From Cytobacillus oceanisediminis 2691 (GTDB taxonomy: Bacteria; Bacillota; Bacilli; Bacillales; Cytobacillaceae): a DNA stretch of 64,000 nt. The notes below the pieces were generated by a model. It worked only from the letters and a program-made list of their open reading frames with translations, did no database searches and had not been told where the DNA came from. The stretch spans positions 1,029,501 to 1,093,500 of the forward strand of contig NZ_CP015506.1 in NCBI RefSeq assembly GCF_000294775.2, written 5' to 3'. The position numbers were made by a program, and so were the translations under genes. Below are positions 52,202 through 59,640 of the stretch, in pieces (position 1 is the first letter of the stretch; every line of letters starts with the position of its first letter).

Positions 52202-52402
52202 AAGAACTCCTTTCAAATTACATTCAGCCATTTCTGTACAAACTAAGTATAGCTGAAATTAATCAATATTTGTAATGGGATAAACTTTGATGGGCAGTAA
52301 AGTGAATAACTGCCTAAGTTGTATTGCTTTTCATCAGCCACAATTCATTCTACAATGAACTTACCAGTTTGTTTACAAATAGAAAGAGACAAGGTGAAAT
52401 GA

Positions 52403-53242
52403 ATGAATGCAAAAAATCGGCTTCTTTATGATTACATTCAGGAGAATTCAATCAATATCACAGATATGTGGCTGTCTTTAAGGGATAAACAGAAAGGTTC
52501 CATTTATTCTGCAGATGCAGACTCTGCTTATGAGAAGCTCCTGAGAGAACAAAATACATTTACCAACCGCACCGTTTCAGCAGCTCTGATTGATGAGGAC
52601 ACTTTTAACGAGAATATGGAAGAATGGGCCATTACAGTAGCGGAGAGCAGAGTGGATTCTAATACGCCCATTTTTCAAGTGCTTGAAGCTTTAAGCAATG
52701 TGCGGGAAACCTATTGGCATTTTGTTGAAAAGTTCATTAACGAAAACAAGTCTGAAGTCACAGCAGATGATGTATTGAAATGGAGCACAATTATTAACAA
52801 GGCTTTTGATAAGCTCATTAATAAATTTTCAGAGAAGTATTATCAATTAACGACCAACAGGCTTGTTGCCCAGCAAAGTCTGATCAATGAACTTGGAACT
52901 CCTGTTATTCCGATAAAAGACCATACAGCTGTACTCCCTCTTATCGGAAATATAGACACCGAACGTGCACGAATCCTGCTGGAGGAAATTCCGAAAAAAT
53001 GTGCAAAAGAAGATGTAGAACATCTATTCATTGATTTATCAGGTGTGGCCATCATCGACACGATGGTTGCCCATCAAATATTCTCTTTAACGACAGCTTT
53101 AAAGCTGCTGGGGGTAAAATCCACCATCTCCGGCATCAGCCCTGAAGTTGCCCAGACTTCCATTCAGCTTGGCCTGGACTTCACAGGCATTAATACTTAC
53201 GGTACATTAAAGCAAGCACTGAAAAGACAAGACATTGAATGA
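52403..53242 (+). CDS. RsbR-paralogue stressosome protein (STAS domain)
   Basis: 279 residues from ATG 52403 (AAGGTG at 52391). The N-terminal 150 residues are a helical, non-haem globin-like sensor domain, and the C-terminal STAS domain runs from about 165 (TPVIPIKDHTAVLPLIGNID; HLFIDLSGVAIIDTMVAHQI; ALKLLGVKSTISGISPEVAQ). The length matches B. subtilis RsbRA-RD proteins. These form the stressosome with RsbS and release RsbT on stress, leading to sigma-B activity. The conserved Thr of IDLSGVAIIDTMVA is the expected RsbT phosphorylation site region. Confidence 0.87.
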   Translation: MNAKNRLLYDYIQENSINITDMWLSLRDKQKGSIYSADADSAYEKLLREQNTFTNRTVSAALIDEDTFNENMEEWAITVAESRVDSNTPIFQVLEALSNVRETYWHFVEKFINENKSEVTADDVLKWSTIINKAFDKLINKFSEKYYQLTTNRLVAQQSLINELGTPVIPIKDHTAVLPLIGNIDTERARILLEEIPKKCAKEDVEHLFIDLSGVAIIDTMVAHQIFSLTTALKLLGVKSTISGISPEVAQTSIQLGLDFTGINTYGTLKQALKRQDIE

Positions 53243-53246
53243 AATC

Positions 53247-53272
53247 AAGCTGGCAGAAATGCCGGCTTTTTA
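53247..53272 (+). terminator. intrinsic terminator of the rsbR-like gene
   Basis: AAGCTGGCA pairs with TGCCGGCTT (one wobble) around GAAA, followed by a T-run. Confidence 0.85.
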
Positions 53273-53346
53273 TATAGCTATAATAAAAACGCTTTACTGT
53301 GTTACCATTCTAACAATCTAACTTGTTAAAAAATGGTAAAAATTAA

Positions 53347-53375
53347 TTGACATCCTCTCATATGGCACATAGAAT
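53347..53375 (+). promoter_or_regulatory. sigma-A promoter of hutH
   Basis: TTGACA (53347-53352), 17-bp spacer, TAGAAT (53370-53375). Confidence 0.7.
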
Positions 53376-53418
53376 TAATTATATTCAGAAAATATATCAA
53401 AATTAGGCTGTGATAAAG

Positions 53419-53487
53419 ATGAGACATCTAAAAACTGATACTGCAAATAATCTTTTTAAAAAGGCTGTATTTCAAACCTGTGTTTGA
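53419..53487 (+). other. possible 22-codon leader ORF of hutH
   Basis: ATG AGA CAT CTA... encodes [20 protein letters not shown] then CV; its TGA lies in the descending arm of the leader terminator hairpin. The ribosome site is weak. If translated, the ribosome would cover the left arm of the hairpin. Speculative. Confidence 0.25.
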
Positions 53488-53504
53488 GATACAGCCTTTT
53501 CTTT
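53459..53504 (+). promoter_or_regulatory. leader terminator/attenuator upstream of hutH
   Basis: AAAAGGCTGTATT with TCAAAC, loop CTGT, then GTTTGA and GATACAGCCTTTT form a continuous 19-bp stem ending in a T-rich run, between the promoter and the first ribosome site. B. subtilis hut is controlled by HutP-mediated antitermination at a hairpin, but no hutP gene or UAG repeat is seen here, so a different antiterminator is possible. Confidence 0.75.
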
Positions 53505-53534
53505 ATCTCGCTAATGTACCGAGGAGGAAATGAA

Positions 53535-55082
53535 ATGGAAAAATTGACAGATTCGATGATGACTTTAACTCGCGGGGAGGAGAACAAAGTGGTTACTTTA
53601 AATGGAAATACCCTTACTTTGTCTGAAGCCAAAAGAGTGCTTTTTGAAGGAGTAAAGGCTGCAGCATCGGAGGAAAGCATGCTGCGTGTAAAAAACAGCC
53701 GTGAAGCTGTTAAGAGAATTGTAAGTGAAGAAAAGGTCATTTACGGCATTAACACTGGCTTTGGCAAATTCAGCGATGTAAGAATTGATCAGGGAGATGT
53801 AGAGGATCTTCAGCTGAATTTAATCCGCTCGCATGCCTGCGGTGTAGGGGAACCATTTCCGGAGGCTGTTTCGAGAGCTATGCTCCTATTAAGAGCCAAT
53901 GCTTTATTGAAAGGATTTTCAGGAGTCCGTCCTGTCGTGATAGAAACTCTTTTAGCGCTTGTGAATAAACAAATCCATCCTGTCATCCCGCAGCAGGGAT
54001 CTCTTGGAGCGAGCGGCGATTTGGCTCCTCTTTCCCATTTGGCATTAGTGTTAATGGGAGAAGGGGAAGTGTTTTTCAAGGGGGTAAGAAAGCCTGCTCT
54101 TGAAGTGCTTGTTCAGGAGGGAATCGAGCCTTTAACATTACAGGCGAAGGAAGGGCTTGCCCTGATTAACGGCACTCAAGCGATGACGGCAATGGGAGTG
54201 ATTGGCTATCTGGAAGCGGAAAAAATCGCTTATCAAAGTGAATTGATCGCTGCAGTTACAATGGAGGGCTTAAACGGAATTATTGATGCGTTTGATGAGA
54301 ATATCCATCAGGCAAGAGGCTATCAGCAGCAGGTCGATACAGCAAGAAGAGTGAGGGAATATCTCTCAGGCAGCAGCCTGATCACAAGACAGGGAGAAAT
54401 CCGGGTCCAGGACGCGTACTCCATCCGCTGCATCCCGCAGGTGCATGGAGCATCTTGGCAGGCGCTTGATTATGTGAAAGAAAAGCTTGAAATTGAAATG
54501 AATGCAGCCACAGATAACCCGCTGATTTTTGAAAACGGGGAAAGCGTTATATCCGGCGGAAACTTTCATGGGCAGCCAATCGCACTTGCAATGGACTTCA
54601 TGAAAATCGCGGTTGCGGAATTGGCCAATATTTCAGAGCGCCGGATTGAAAGGCTTGTTAACCCGCAGCTGAGTGATTTGCCGCCATTTTTAAGCCCGGA
54701 ACCTGGACTGCAGTCTGGTGCGATGATTCTCCAATATGTTGCAGCTTCACTTGTATCGGAGAATAAGACACTTGCCCATCCCGCAAGTGTGGATTCCATC
54801 CCCTCATCCGGGAATCAGGAAGACCATGTGAGCATGGGAACCATCGGATCAAGACATGCATATCAGATTATCCAGAATGTTAATAAAGTGCTTGCAATTG
54901 AACTGATTTGCGCACTCCAGGCAGCAGAATACCGCGGTTCAGATAAAATGGCTGATAAAACAAAACGTTTTTATGAAGAAGCAAGAAAAGTGGTGCCTTC
55001 CATCACAAAAGACCGCGTATTCTCAAAGGATATTGAAGCATGCGCGTCCTGGCTGAAAGAAGTGGAAGTAGACGCAATATAA
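53535..55082 (+). CDS. hutH: histidine ammonia-lyase
   Basis: 515 residues if started at ATG 53535 (GAGGAGG, 8 bp spacing). A GTG at 53589 with its own GGGGAGGAG site aligns with the B. subtilis start (VTLNGNTLT) and gives 497 residues; both starts have good signals. The MIO prosthetic group forms from Ala-Ser-Gly in [17 protein letters not shown]. Other landmarks are [12 protein letters not shown] and [19 protein letters not shown]. It deaminates histidine to urocanate, the first step of histidine use. hutU, hutI and hutG are not adjacent. Confidence 0.95.
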   Translation: MEKLTDSMMTLTRGEENKVVTLNGNTLTLSEAKRVLFEGVKAAASEESMLRVKNSREAVKRIVSEEKVIYGINTGFGKFSDVRIDQGDVEDLQLNLIRSHACGVGEPFPEAVSRAMLLLRANALLKGFSGVRPVVIETLLALVNKQIHPVIPQQGSLGASGDLAPLSHLALVLMGEGEVFFKGVRKPALEVLVQEGIEPLTLQAKEGLALINGTQAMTAMGVIGYLEAEKIAYQSELIAAVTMEGLNGIIDAFDENIHQARGYQQQVDTARRVREYLSGSSLITRQGEIRVQDAYSIRCIPQVHGASWQALDYVKEKLEIEMNAATDNPLIFENGESVISGGNFHGQPIALAMDFMKIAVAELANISERRIERLVNPQLSDLPPFLSPEPGLQSGAMILQYVAASLVSENKTLAHPASVDSIPSSGNQEDHVSMGTIGSRHAYQIIQNVNKVLAIELICALQAAEYRGSDKMADKTKRFYEEARKVVPSITKDRVFSKDIEACASWLKEVEVDAI

Positions 55083-55088
55083 GCAGCA

Positions 55089-55122
55089 GGGGTCTGAATG
55101 TTATTCAGGCCCCCGGCTTTTT
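55089..55122 (+). terminator. intrinsic terminator of hutH
   Basis: GGGGTCTGAAT pairs with ATTCAGGCCCC (one wobble), followed a few bases later by TTTTT. Confidence 0.8.
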
Positions 55123-55309
55123 AATCTTTGGCTCTTTCCTCAAGTTGCTTTGCTTCATCTTCTTCAAAGCGGTTCTTAAAAGCTTCCTGTGTCACAATAA
55201 ATTCTTCGTCTTCCTGTGCTTCAGTTGTGTGGCGCTCGACCATTGTGTGTTCAGGAAATTCCCCAGGGTGATGTTTTCTTTTATGATTAAAATGGACTCC
55301 GCGTGACAT
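55121..55309 (-). CDS. 62-residue charged protein
   Basis: ATG (55309 minus) lies 7 bp after AAAGGAG; an in-frame start at 55390 has no ribosome site. The product is very polar, with an N-terminal MSRGVHFNHKRKHHPGEFPE and an acidic C-terminal half ending in QLEERAKD. No membrane segment, no recognised family. Convergent with hutH, sharing its terminator region. Confidence 0.6.
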   Translation of the reverse strand: MSRGVHFNHKRKHHPGEFPEHTMVERHTTEAQEDEEFIVTQEAFKNRFEEDEAKQLEERAKD

Positions 55310-55470
55310 AGTCTGGCTCCTTTCATTCTTGAATTCATATTCTTTCACTATTTTTCCCTTGGACACCTGGACTATGTACGGCTGATTCACTCAATATTTT
55401 CCGTTCAATTTTGTCTTTGGCCGCATAAGTATATATAGCAGAGACGAAAGAGGAAGGGAGGGGGATAGCC

Positions 55471-56058
55471 ATGAACGATTCGAATGCCTCCGTATTTTGT
55501 GCGGGCCGGGGAGATCGAGCTCCTGTTTTTACTGCAGATGCTGTCATTGATCATCAAATAAAAAAAGTCAATTTGGAGAATTATATCGGAAAATGGGTTC
55601 TGCTGTTTTTTTATCCGAGTGATTTCACATTTGTCTGACCGACAGAATTGGCGGCGGTCGCCGCTGTGAATCCATATTTAAAAGCTTTAAACTGTGAAGT
55701 AATGTCCATCAGCACGGACAGTGTATACGCCCATAAAGTATTTAAGGAAACATCTCCCTCTTTGAAAAATGTAAATTATCCAATGGTAAGTGATCGAACC
55801 CATCAAATAAGCAGAGCTTACAGGGTTTTGGACGAGAATTCAGGAGCGGCCATCAGGGCATCCGTTTTTATCGACCCTAATGGCATTATTGCGGCGAAGA
55901 TCATTTACCCTGGAGAAGTTGGAAGAAATCTGCATGAACATGTCAGAATCATGCAGGGAATTCAATATGCTCAGCAGACAGGAAAAGGTGTGCCGGCCAA
56001 TTGGCAGCCTGGCCAGACCGGGATAAACATGGATCCGAACTTAATAGGCAAAATCTGA
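55471..56058 (+). CDS. peroxiredoxin, predicted selenoprotein (UGA at the peroxidatic Cys)
   Basis: Read through one TGA (55636-55638), the frame from ATG 55471 (GAAGGGAGGGGG in front) to 56058 gives a 195-residue Prx1/AhpC-type peroxiredoxin. The TGA is codon 56 in [16 protein letters not shown]. The universal peroxiredoxin motif is PxxxTxxC, so P49, T53 and U56 show UGA replacing exactly the catalytic Cys. The downstream part is complete ([27 protein letters not shown]). The usual resolving Cys of VCPANW is Val here (GKGVPANW), so this would be a one-Sec enzyme needing an external thiol; Cys10 and Cys74 are the only other cysteines. A SECIS-like hairpin follows at 17 nt. It should reduce H2O2 or organic peroxides. 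Confidence 0.87.
55636..55666 (+). promoter_or_regulatory. predicted bacterial SECIS element (UGA plus hairpin)
   Basis: 17 nt after UGA starts the apical loop GGUC, closed by GGCGGC (55650-55655) and GCCGCU (55660-55665), extended by a U-G pair. The GGUC loop resembles the GGUCU loop of the E. coli fdhF SECIS that SelB binds. Position and loop satisfy the bacterial SECIS rules. Confidence 0.75.
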
Positions 56059-56182
56059 AGGGAGGAGGCGCAAGCTTTCTCTTGATTTTTCTGCAGGTCC
56101 TCCATATACATAATTGCTTTAATAAGCAGCGCTGAAAATATATAATAATAAGTAACAAATGAAGTGAAGGGGGAACTAGAGA

Positions 56183-56557
56183 TTGGACTTCTTTTCTATA
56201 CTGTCTGAAGATCGGATCAAAAAAGCGTACAAGGATGGCGAGTTTGATAATTTGCCAGGCTATGGGAAACCGCTTCCGTTCGATGACCTGTCTTCCGTCC
56301 CTGAAAATTTGCGCATGGCCTACCGCATCATGAAGAATGCCGGATTCACTGATGAAGAAAACCAAATGAAGAAGGAAATGCTAACGATCGAAGACCTGAT
56401 TAAACAATGTGAGGATCAGGAAGAAAAAAAGGCATTGCAGAAGAAGCTTAACGAAAAGATGATCCGCTTTAACAGCATGATGTCGAAAAGAAGACAAAAC
56501 ACCAATTCATCCCTTTTCAAAAACTACGAAGAGAAAATTAACAATAAATTATTCTAA
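56183..56557 (+). CDS. DUF1992 (DnaJ-homologue-like) family protein
   Basis: 124 residues from TTG 56183, 10 bp after AAGGGGG; the family start MDFFSILSEDRIKKAYKDGE supports this start. The signature GEFDNLPGYGKPLPFDD is characteristic of DUF1992. The C-terminal half is a charged helix (IKQCEDQEEKKALQKKLNEK). Its partner or role is unknown; it lies 31 bp before the STAS gene and may be co-transcribed. Confidence 0.82.
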   Translation: MDFFSILSEDRIKKAYKDGEFDNLPGYGKPLPFDDLSSVPENLRMAYRIMKNAGFTDEENQMKKEMLTIEDLIKQCEDQEEKKALQKKLNEKMIRFNSMMSKRRQNTNSSLFKNYEEKINNKLF

Positions 56558-56588
56558 TGGATCAGATGATTGGAATTGAGGAGAATAC

Positions 56589-57050
56589 ATGAACAAAGAT
56601 GAATATATAACGGTCCTTGAAAAAAGAGTGGAAGAATATGAGGCAGCCATAGCGGATATGACTGCACCGATTATACCATCGATCATTCCCCAGACGATAC
56701 TGGTGCCTATTACAGGCCTGCTCATGGCAGAACGATTTGAAAAAATTACGGCTAAAATCCTGAATCATATTAAAGAGCATGACACTGAATTCGCCATCAT
56801 AGATTTTACAGACATTACGGTCGACCGCATAGAGCAGATGTGCCTTTCCGAACTTGGACAGCAAATCCGCAACCTGACTGATTCCATTAACCTCATGGGG
56901 GTTAAGCCTTACTTTGTAGGAATGACCCCGCAGCTGATAAAGGAAATCGTCCTTTCCGGAATAGAGCTAAATGCTGAAACACATGCAACCTTCCAGGCGG
57001 CCTTAAAGCATTTAATGAAAATAAACAGCCTCGTCTTTCAAAAAATATAA
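56589..57050 (+). CDS. stand-alone STAS-domain protein (RsbR C-terminal type)
   Basis: 153 residues. A short N-terminal coiled coil (LEKRVEEYEAAIADM) replaces the sensor domain of RsbR proteins; the STAS fold follows with IPSIIPQTILVPITGLLM, EFAIIDFTDITVDRIEQM and LMGVKPYFVGMTPQLIKEIV. The Ser/Thr phosphorylated by RsbT in RsbR is Thr in DFTDITVD. Probably a modulator of the general stress cascade, together with the RsbR paralogue at 52403. Confidence 0.78.
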   Translation: MNKDEYITVLEKRVEEYEAAIADMTAPIIPSIIPQTILVPITGLLMAERFEKITAKILNHIKEHDTEFAIIDFTDITVDRIEQMCLSELGQQIRNLTDSINLMGVKPYFVGMTPQLIKEIVLSGIELNAETHATFQAALKHLMKINSLVFQKI

Positions 57051-57058
57051 ATTCTCAA

Positions 57059-57092
57059 AAACTCCTCTCCTGAATAGGACAGGGGTTTTTTT
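57059..57092 (+). terminator. intrinsic terminator of the STAS gene
   Basis: AACTCCTCTCC pairs with GGACAGGGGTT (one mismatch and a wobble), followed by seven T. Confidence 0.8.
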
Positions 57093-57191
57093 CATTGAAC
57101 AGGCACATTTTCTTTCCCTTTGGGGATTTGTCCATGCGAAAACCTCCGGTGGCACATATTCTATAGTATCCATGAGAAAGGAGGTAGAAAT

Positions 57192-57611
57192 ATGTCGAGA
57201 GATTGGAGAAGAAGATTTGAGATTAATGCAGATGAAGTAGAAATCAGAGCCGAAAGAGTTATTGTAAAAGAAGATGATGATCGCCGCCGTGATGATGTAC
57301 GTGGAGCGGAAGACCGCCGCAGGAAGCACCGTCGGGATGGTGTAGGTGGAGCAGAAGACCGCCGCAGGAAGCACCACCGTGATGACGATGTATTTGGTAT
57401 CGAAGACAATCGCAGAAACCATTGCGGCTGTGGAAGAGACAGTGTGGGCGGAGCAGAAGACGACCGCAGAAAACATCGCCGTGATGACGTACGCGGTGCT
57501 GGTGACTTATGGTACAACAGAGACTTAGCCGGATCTGGAAGAGGATGCAGACGCCGCCGAGATGATGATGACCGCAGAAGAAGAGGTTTCTGCGGATGCC
57601 GCTGGATCTAA
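57192..57611 (+). CDS. Arg/Asp-rich repeat protein, candidate spore-surface protein
   Basis: 139 residues from ATG 57192 behind AAGGAGG; an upstream in-frame start at 57120 is inferior. The N-terminus RDWRRRFEINADEVEIRAER is ordinary. The middle is built from four or five imperfect repeats of about 15 residues around RGAEDRRRKHRRD, and the C-terminus is RRRGFCGCRWI with a second Cys pair CGCG in the middle. The extreme charge and Cys pairs recall coat-associated CotG-like proteins, but no sigma-K promoter was identified and the function is unknown. Confidence 0.62.
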   Translation: MSRDWRRRFEINADEVEIRAERVIVKEDDDRRRDDVRGAEDRRRKHRRDGVGGAEDRRRKHHRDDDVFGIEDNRRNHCGCGRDSVGGAEDDRRKHRRDDVRGAGDLWYNRDLAGSGRGCRRRRDDDDRRRRGFCGCRWI

Positions 57612-57625
57612 AAACAATGAAAACG

Positions 57626-57654
57626 AAGGCAGGGGAAGCACCTCTGCCTTTTAT
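57626..57654 (+). terminator. intrinsic terminator
   Basis: AAGGCAGGGG pairs with CCTCTGCCTT (one wobble) around AAGCA, then TTAT. Confidence 0.75.
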
Positions 57655-57669
57655 ATATGAAAAATTCCC

Positions 57670-57696
57670 TAAAGAACTGTAAAAATCATCCGAAAT
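57670..57696 (+). promoter_or_regulatory. sigma-D-like promoter of motAB
   Basis: TAAA (57670-57673), 15-bp spacer, TCCGAAAT (57689-57696), 6 of 8 positions identical to the sigma-D -10 consensus GCCGATAT. It lies 53 bp before motA, a classic sigma-D target in Bacillus. Confidence 0.65.
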
Positions 57697-57748
57697 TAAT
57701 AATAGAAGGTAATAGAGATTTTCAGACTACATAGAAGGTGTGGCTTGC

Positions 57749-58543
57749 ATGGATAAAACAACGATTATAGGCGTAATATTAGGGATCATAGCAGTTGGAG
57801 TAGGGATGGTTTTTAAAGGGGTTTCCCCGTCTGTTCTGATTAATCCGGCCGCTATTCTGATCATTATCCTGGGAACTGCAGCAGCAGTGGCTATTGCATT
57901 TCCAACAAATGAAATCAAACGGGTGCCCAAGCTTTTCGGCATTTTATTTAAAGAAGAAAAGCTGATGAACCCGGCTGAGATGATTAAGATGTTTTCGGAT
58001 TGGGCTCAGCTGGCAAGAAAAGAAGGATTACTTGCACTTGAAGTCAAAACGAACGAAATCGAAAATACTTTTTTAAAGAACGGCTTATCTCTGGCCGTTG
58101 ATGGCCAAAGTGCCGATTATATACGTGATGTATTAAGCGAAGAAATCGAAGCGATGGAAGAAAGACATCAGGCCGGAGCCCAGATTTTCAGCCAGGCAGG
58201 CACCTATGCCCCATCCCTTGGAGTGCTGGGAGCAGTAATTGGATTAATTGCAGCACTGGGTAATATGGAGGATACCACGAGCCTCGGTCATGCCATCAGT
58301 GCGGCATTCGTAGCGACTTTGCTGGGGATTTTCACAGGTTATGTGTTTTGGCATCCGTTTGCCAATAAGCTTAAGAGAAAATCCAAGCAGGAAGCAAAAA
58401 TTAAAAGTATGATGATCGAAGGCATTCTCTCTATTTTAGAAGGGGAGGCGCCTCGGGTAATAGAACAAAAGCTTGCTTCCTACCTTCCTGCAGGAGAACG
58501 CCGGAAATTCCTTGAAGAAAGCAGCGTGGCGAAGGATGAGTAG
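57749..58543 (+). CDS. motA: flagellar motor stator protein MotA
   Basis: 264 residues from ATG 57749, 8 bp after AAGGTG. Four membrane helices in the usual 2+2 plan (TTIIGVILGIIAVGVGMVFKG; LINPAAILIIILGTAAAVAIAF; YAPSLGVLGAVIGLIAALG; SAAFVATLLGIFTGYVFWHP) and a large cytoplasmic loop that contacts FliG. The conserved Pro-Ser region APSLGVLGAVIGL is present. Overlaps motB by 8 bp. Confidence 0.95.
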   Translation: MDKTTIIGVILGIIAVGVGMVFKGVSPSVLINPAAILIIILGTAAAVAIAFPTNEIKRVPKLFGILFKEEKLMNPAEMIKMFSDWAQLARKEGLLALEVKTNEIENTFLKNGLSLAVDGQSADYIRDVLSEEIEAMEERHQAGAQIFSQAGTYAPSLGVLGAVIGLIAALGNMEDTTSLGHAISAAFVATLLGIFTGYVFWHPFANKLKRKSKQEAKIKSMMIEGILSILEGEAPRVIEQKLASYLPAGERRKFLEESSVAKDE

Positions 58544-59333
58544 GCGGAAAAAGAAGCAGCACCATGAGGAGCATGTAGATGAATCCTGGCTATTGCCGTA
58601 TGCTGATTTATTAACACTGCTTCTGGCCCTATTCATTGTCCTATTCGCAATGAGTTCCGTAGATGCCCAGAAATTTCAGAAGCTCTCAAAGGCATTCAAT
58701 GATGTCTTTTCAGGAGGGACTGGGGTATTTGAATTCCCAAGTCCAATGCCAGAAGGCCAAATGCAATCCACTGATGCTGTGTCCGAAAAGCCAAGCAAGG
58801 ATTTGGAGGAGATGGCAGCAATGGATGAATTGGAAAAAGAAAAGCTGAAGCAGGCTGCCGATCAGGAAGAACTGGCAGAGCTGCAGCAAAGAGTCAATGC
58901 TTTTATTGAAAATCAAAACCTGGCGGATAAACTGGAAACCTCTTTAACCACCGAAGGACTGCTTGTGTCAATCAGGGATAATGTCCTGTTCGGCTCAGGA
59001 AGTGCAGAAGTCCGTGAGCAGGATTTAAATATGGCAAGTGAAATTGCAGAGCTTCTCATCATGGACCCGCCAAGAAACATTATCATAAGCGGCCATACAG
59101 ACAACGTCCCGATCCGCAACTCAAGCTTCGAGTCCAACTGGGAACTCAGTGTGATGCGCGCTGTCAATTTTATGAAAATAATTCTGAAAAATGACCAGCT
59201 GGACCCTAAATGGTTCAGTGCCAAAGGCTTCGGAGAATTCCAGCCGGTTGCCGGAAATAATACCAAGGAAGGCAGAGCGAAGAACAGACGGGTAGAAATT
59301 TTAATATTGCCAAGAACGGGGAATCAGCCTTAG
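58536..59333 (+). CDS. motB: flagellar motor stator protein MotB
   Basis: 265 residues from ATG 58536 (GAAGG in front), overlapping the motA end; an upstream in-frame start at 58473 lies inside motA. The single helix LPYADLLTLLLALFIVLFAM carries the ion-binding Asp of PYAD, and the periplasmic OmpA-like domain holds the peptidoglycan-binding ISGHTDNVPIRNSSFESNWE. The residues after the Asp (LLTLLLALFIVLFAMS) are of MotB (H+) rather than MotS (Na+) type, so proton drive is the likelier reading. Confidence 0.95.
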   Translation: MSRRKKKQHHEEHVDESWLLPYADLLTLLLALFIVLFAMSSVDAQKFQKLSKAFNDVFSGGTGVFEFPSPMPEGQMQSTDAVSEKPSKDLEEMAAMDELEKEKLKQAADQEELAELQQRVNAFIENQNLADKLETSLTTEGLLVSIRDNVLFGSGSAEVREQDLNMASEIAELLIMDPPRNIIISGHTDNVPIRNSSFESNWELSVMRAVNFMKIILKNDQLDPKWFSAKGFGEFQPVAGNNTKEGRAKNRRVEILILPRTGNQP

Positions 59334-59349
59334 GGGCTGGTTTCTTTTT
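59322..59349 (+). terminator. intrinsic terminator of motAB
   Basis: AATCAGCC pairs with GGCTGGTT around the stop codon, followed by CTTTTT. Confidence 0.78.
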
Positions 59350-59359
59350 GCGGTGAAAT

Positions 59360-59387
59360 AAAAAAAGCGCTGTGATCCAGCCGCTTT
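59360..59387 (-). terminator. terminator of the 38-residue gene
   Basis: On the minus strand AAAGCG-G-CTG pairs with CAG-CGCTTT, followed by a T-run. Confidence 0.6.
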
Positions 59388-59400
59388 GAATGAAAAATCA

Positions 59401-59517
59401 TTATTCATTTGCTTCCTGTTCCGTGCCTTCCGGTTTACACATGCGGTCGACCATTACACCAAATAGAAATACACAGGCAATTGGAATAGAAAAGTTCAAT
59501 ACATGAACAATGGTCAT
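59401..59517 (-). CDS. 38-residue membrane protein
   Basis: ATG (59517 minus) lies 7 bp after GGGAGG. One membrane helix (IVHVLNFSIPIACVFLFGVM) is followed by VDRMCKPEGTEQEANE. The strong ribosome site and matching terminator support a real small gene. Function unknown. Confidence 0.6.
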   Translation of the reverse strand: MTIVHVLNFSIPIACVFLFGVMVDRMCKPEGTEQEANE

Positions 59518-59611
59518 TAGCAAACCTCCCAAAAGGTATTAATTACATCATATGCCAACATTCACAAAAAAGACAAATAATATTCAGAAAATACACATAA
59601 TTTAAGATTGA

Positions 59612-59640
59612 CAAAAAGAAAGAGCCGCAAATGGGCTCTT
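59612..59640 (-). terminator. terminator of the MFS gene
   Basis: On the minus strand AAGAGCC pairs with GGCTCTT, followed by TCTTTTT. Confidence 0.85.

Noticed and set aside
55648-56058. Peroxiredoxin fragment starting at 55648 as a plain pseudogene
   Set aside because: The only lesion is UGA at the catalytic Cys, followed by a SECIS-type hairpin, with a strong ribosome site before the upstream ATG. Decay would not be expected to target that codon alone.
57161-57517. Minus-strand Ser/Arg-rich frames opposite the Arg/Asp repeat gene
   Set aside because: Shadow of the repeats; no start signals.
58536-59333. Sodium-driven MotPS stator instead of MotAB
   Set aside because: The helix after the ion-binding Asp has the Leu/Ala pattern of MotB, and the sigma-D-like promoter fits motAB; not fully excluded.
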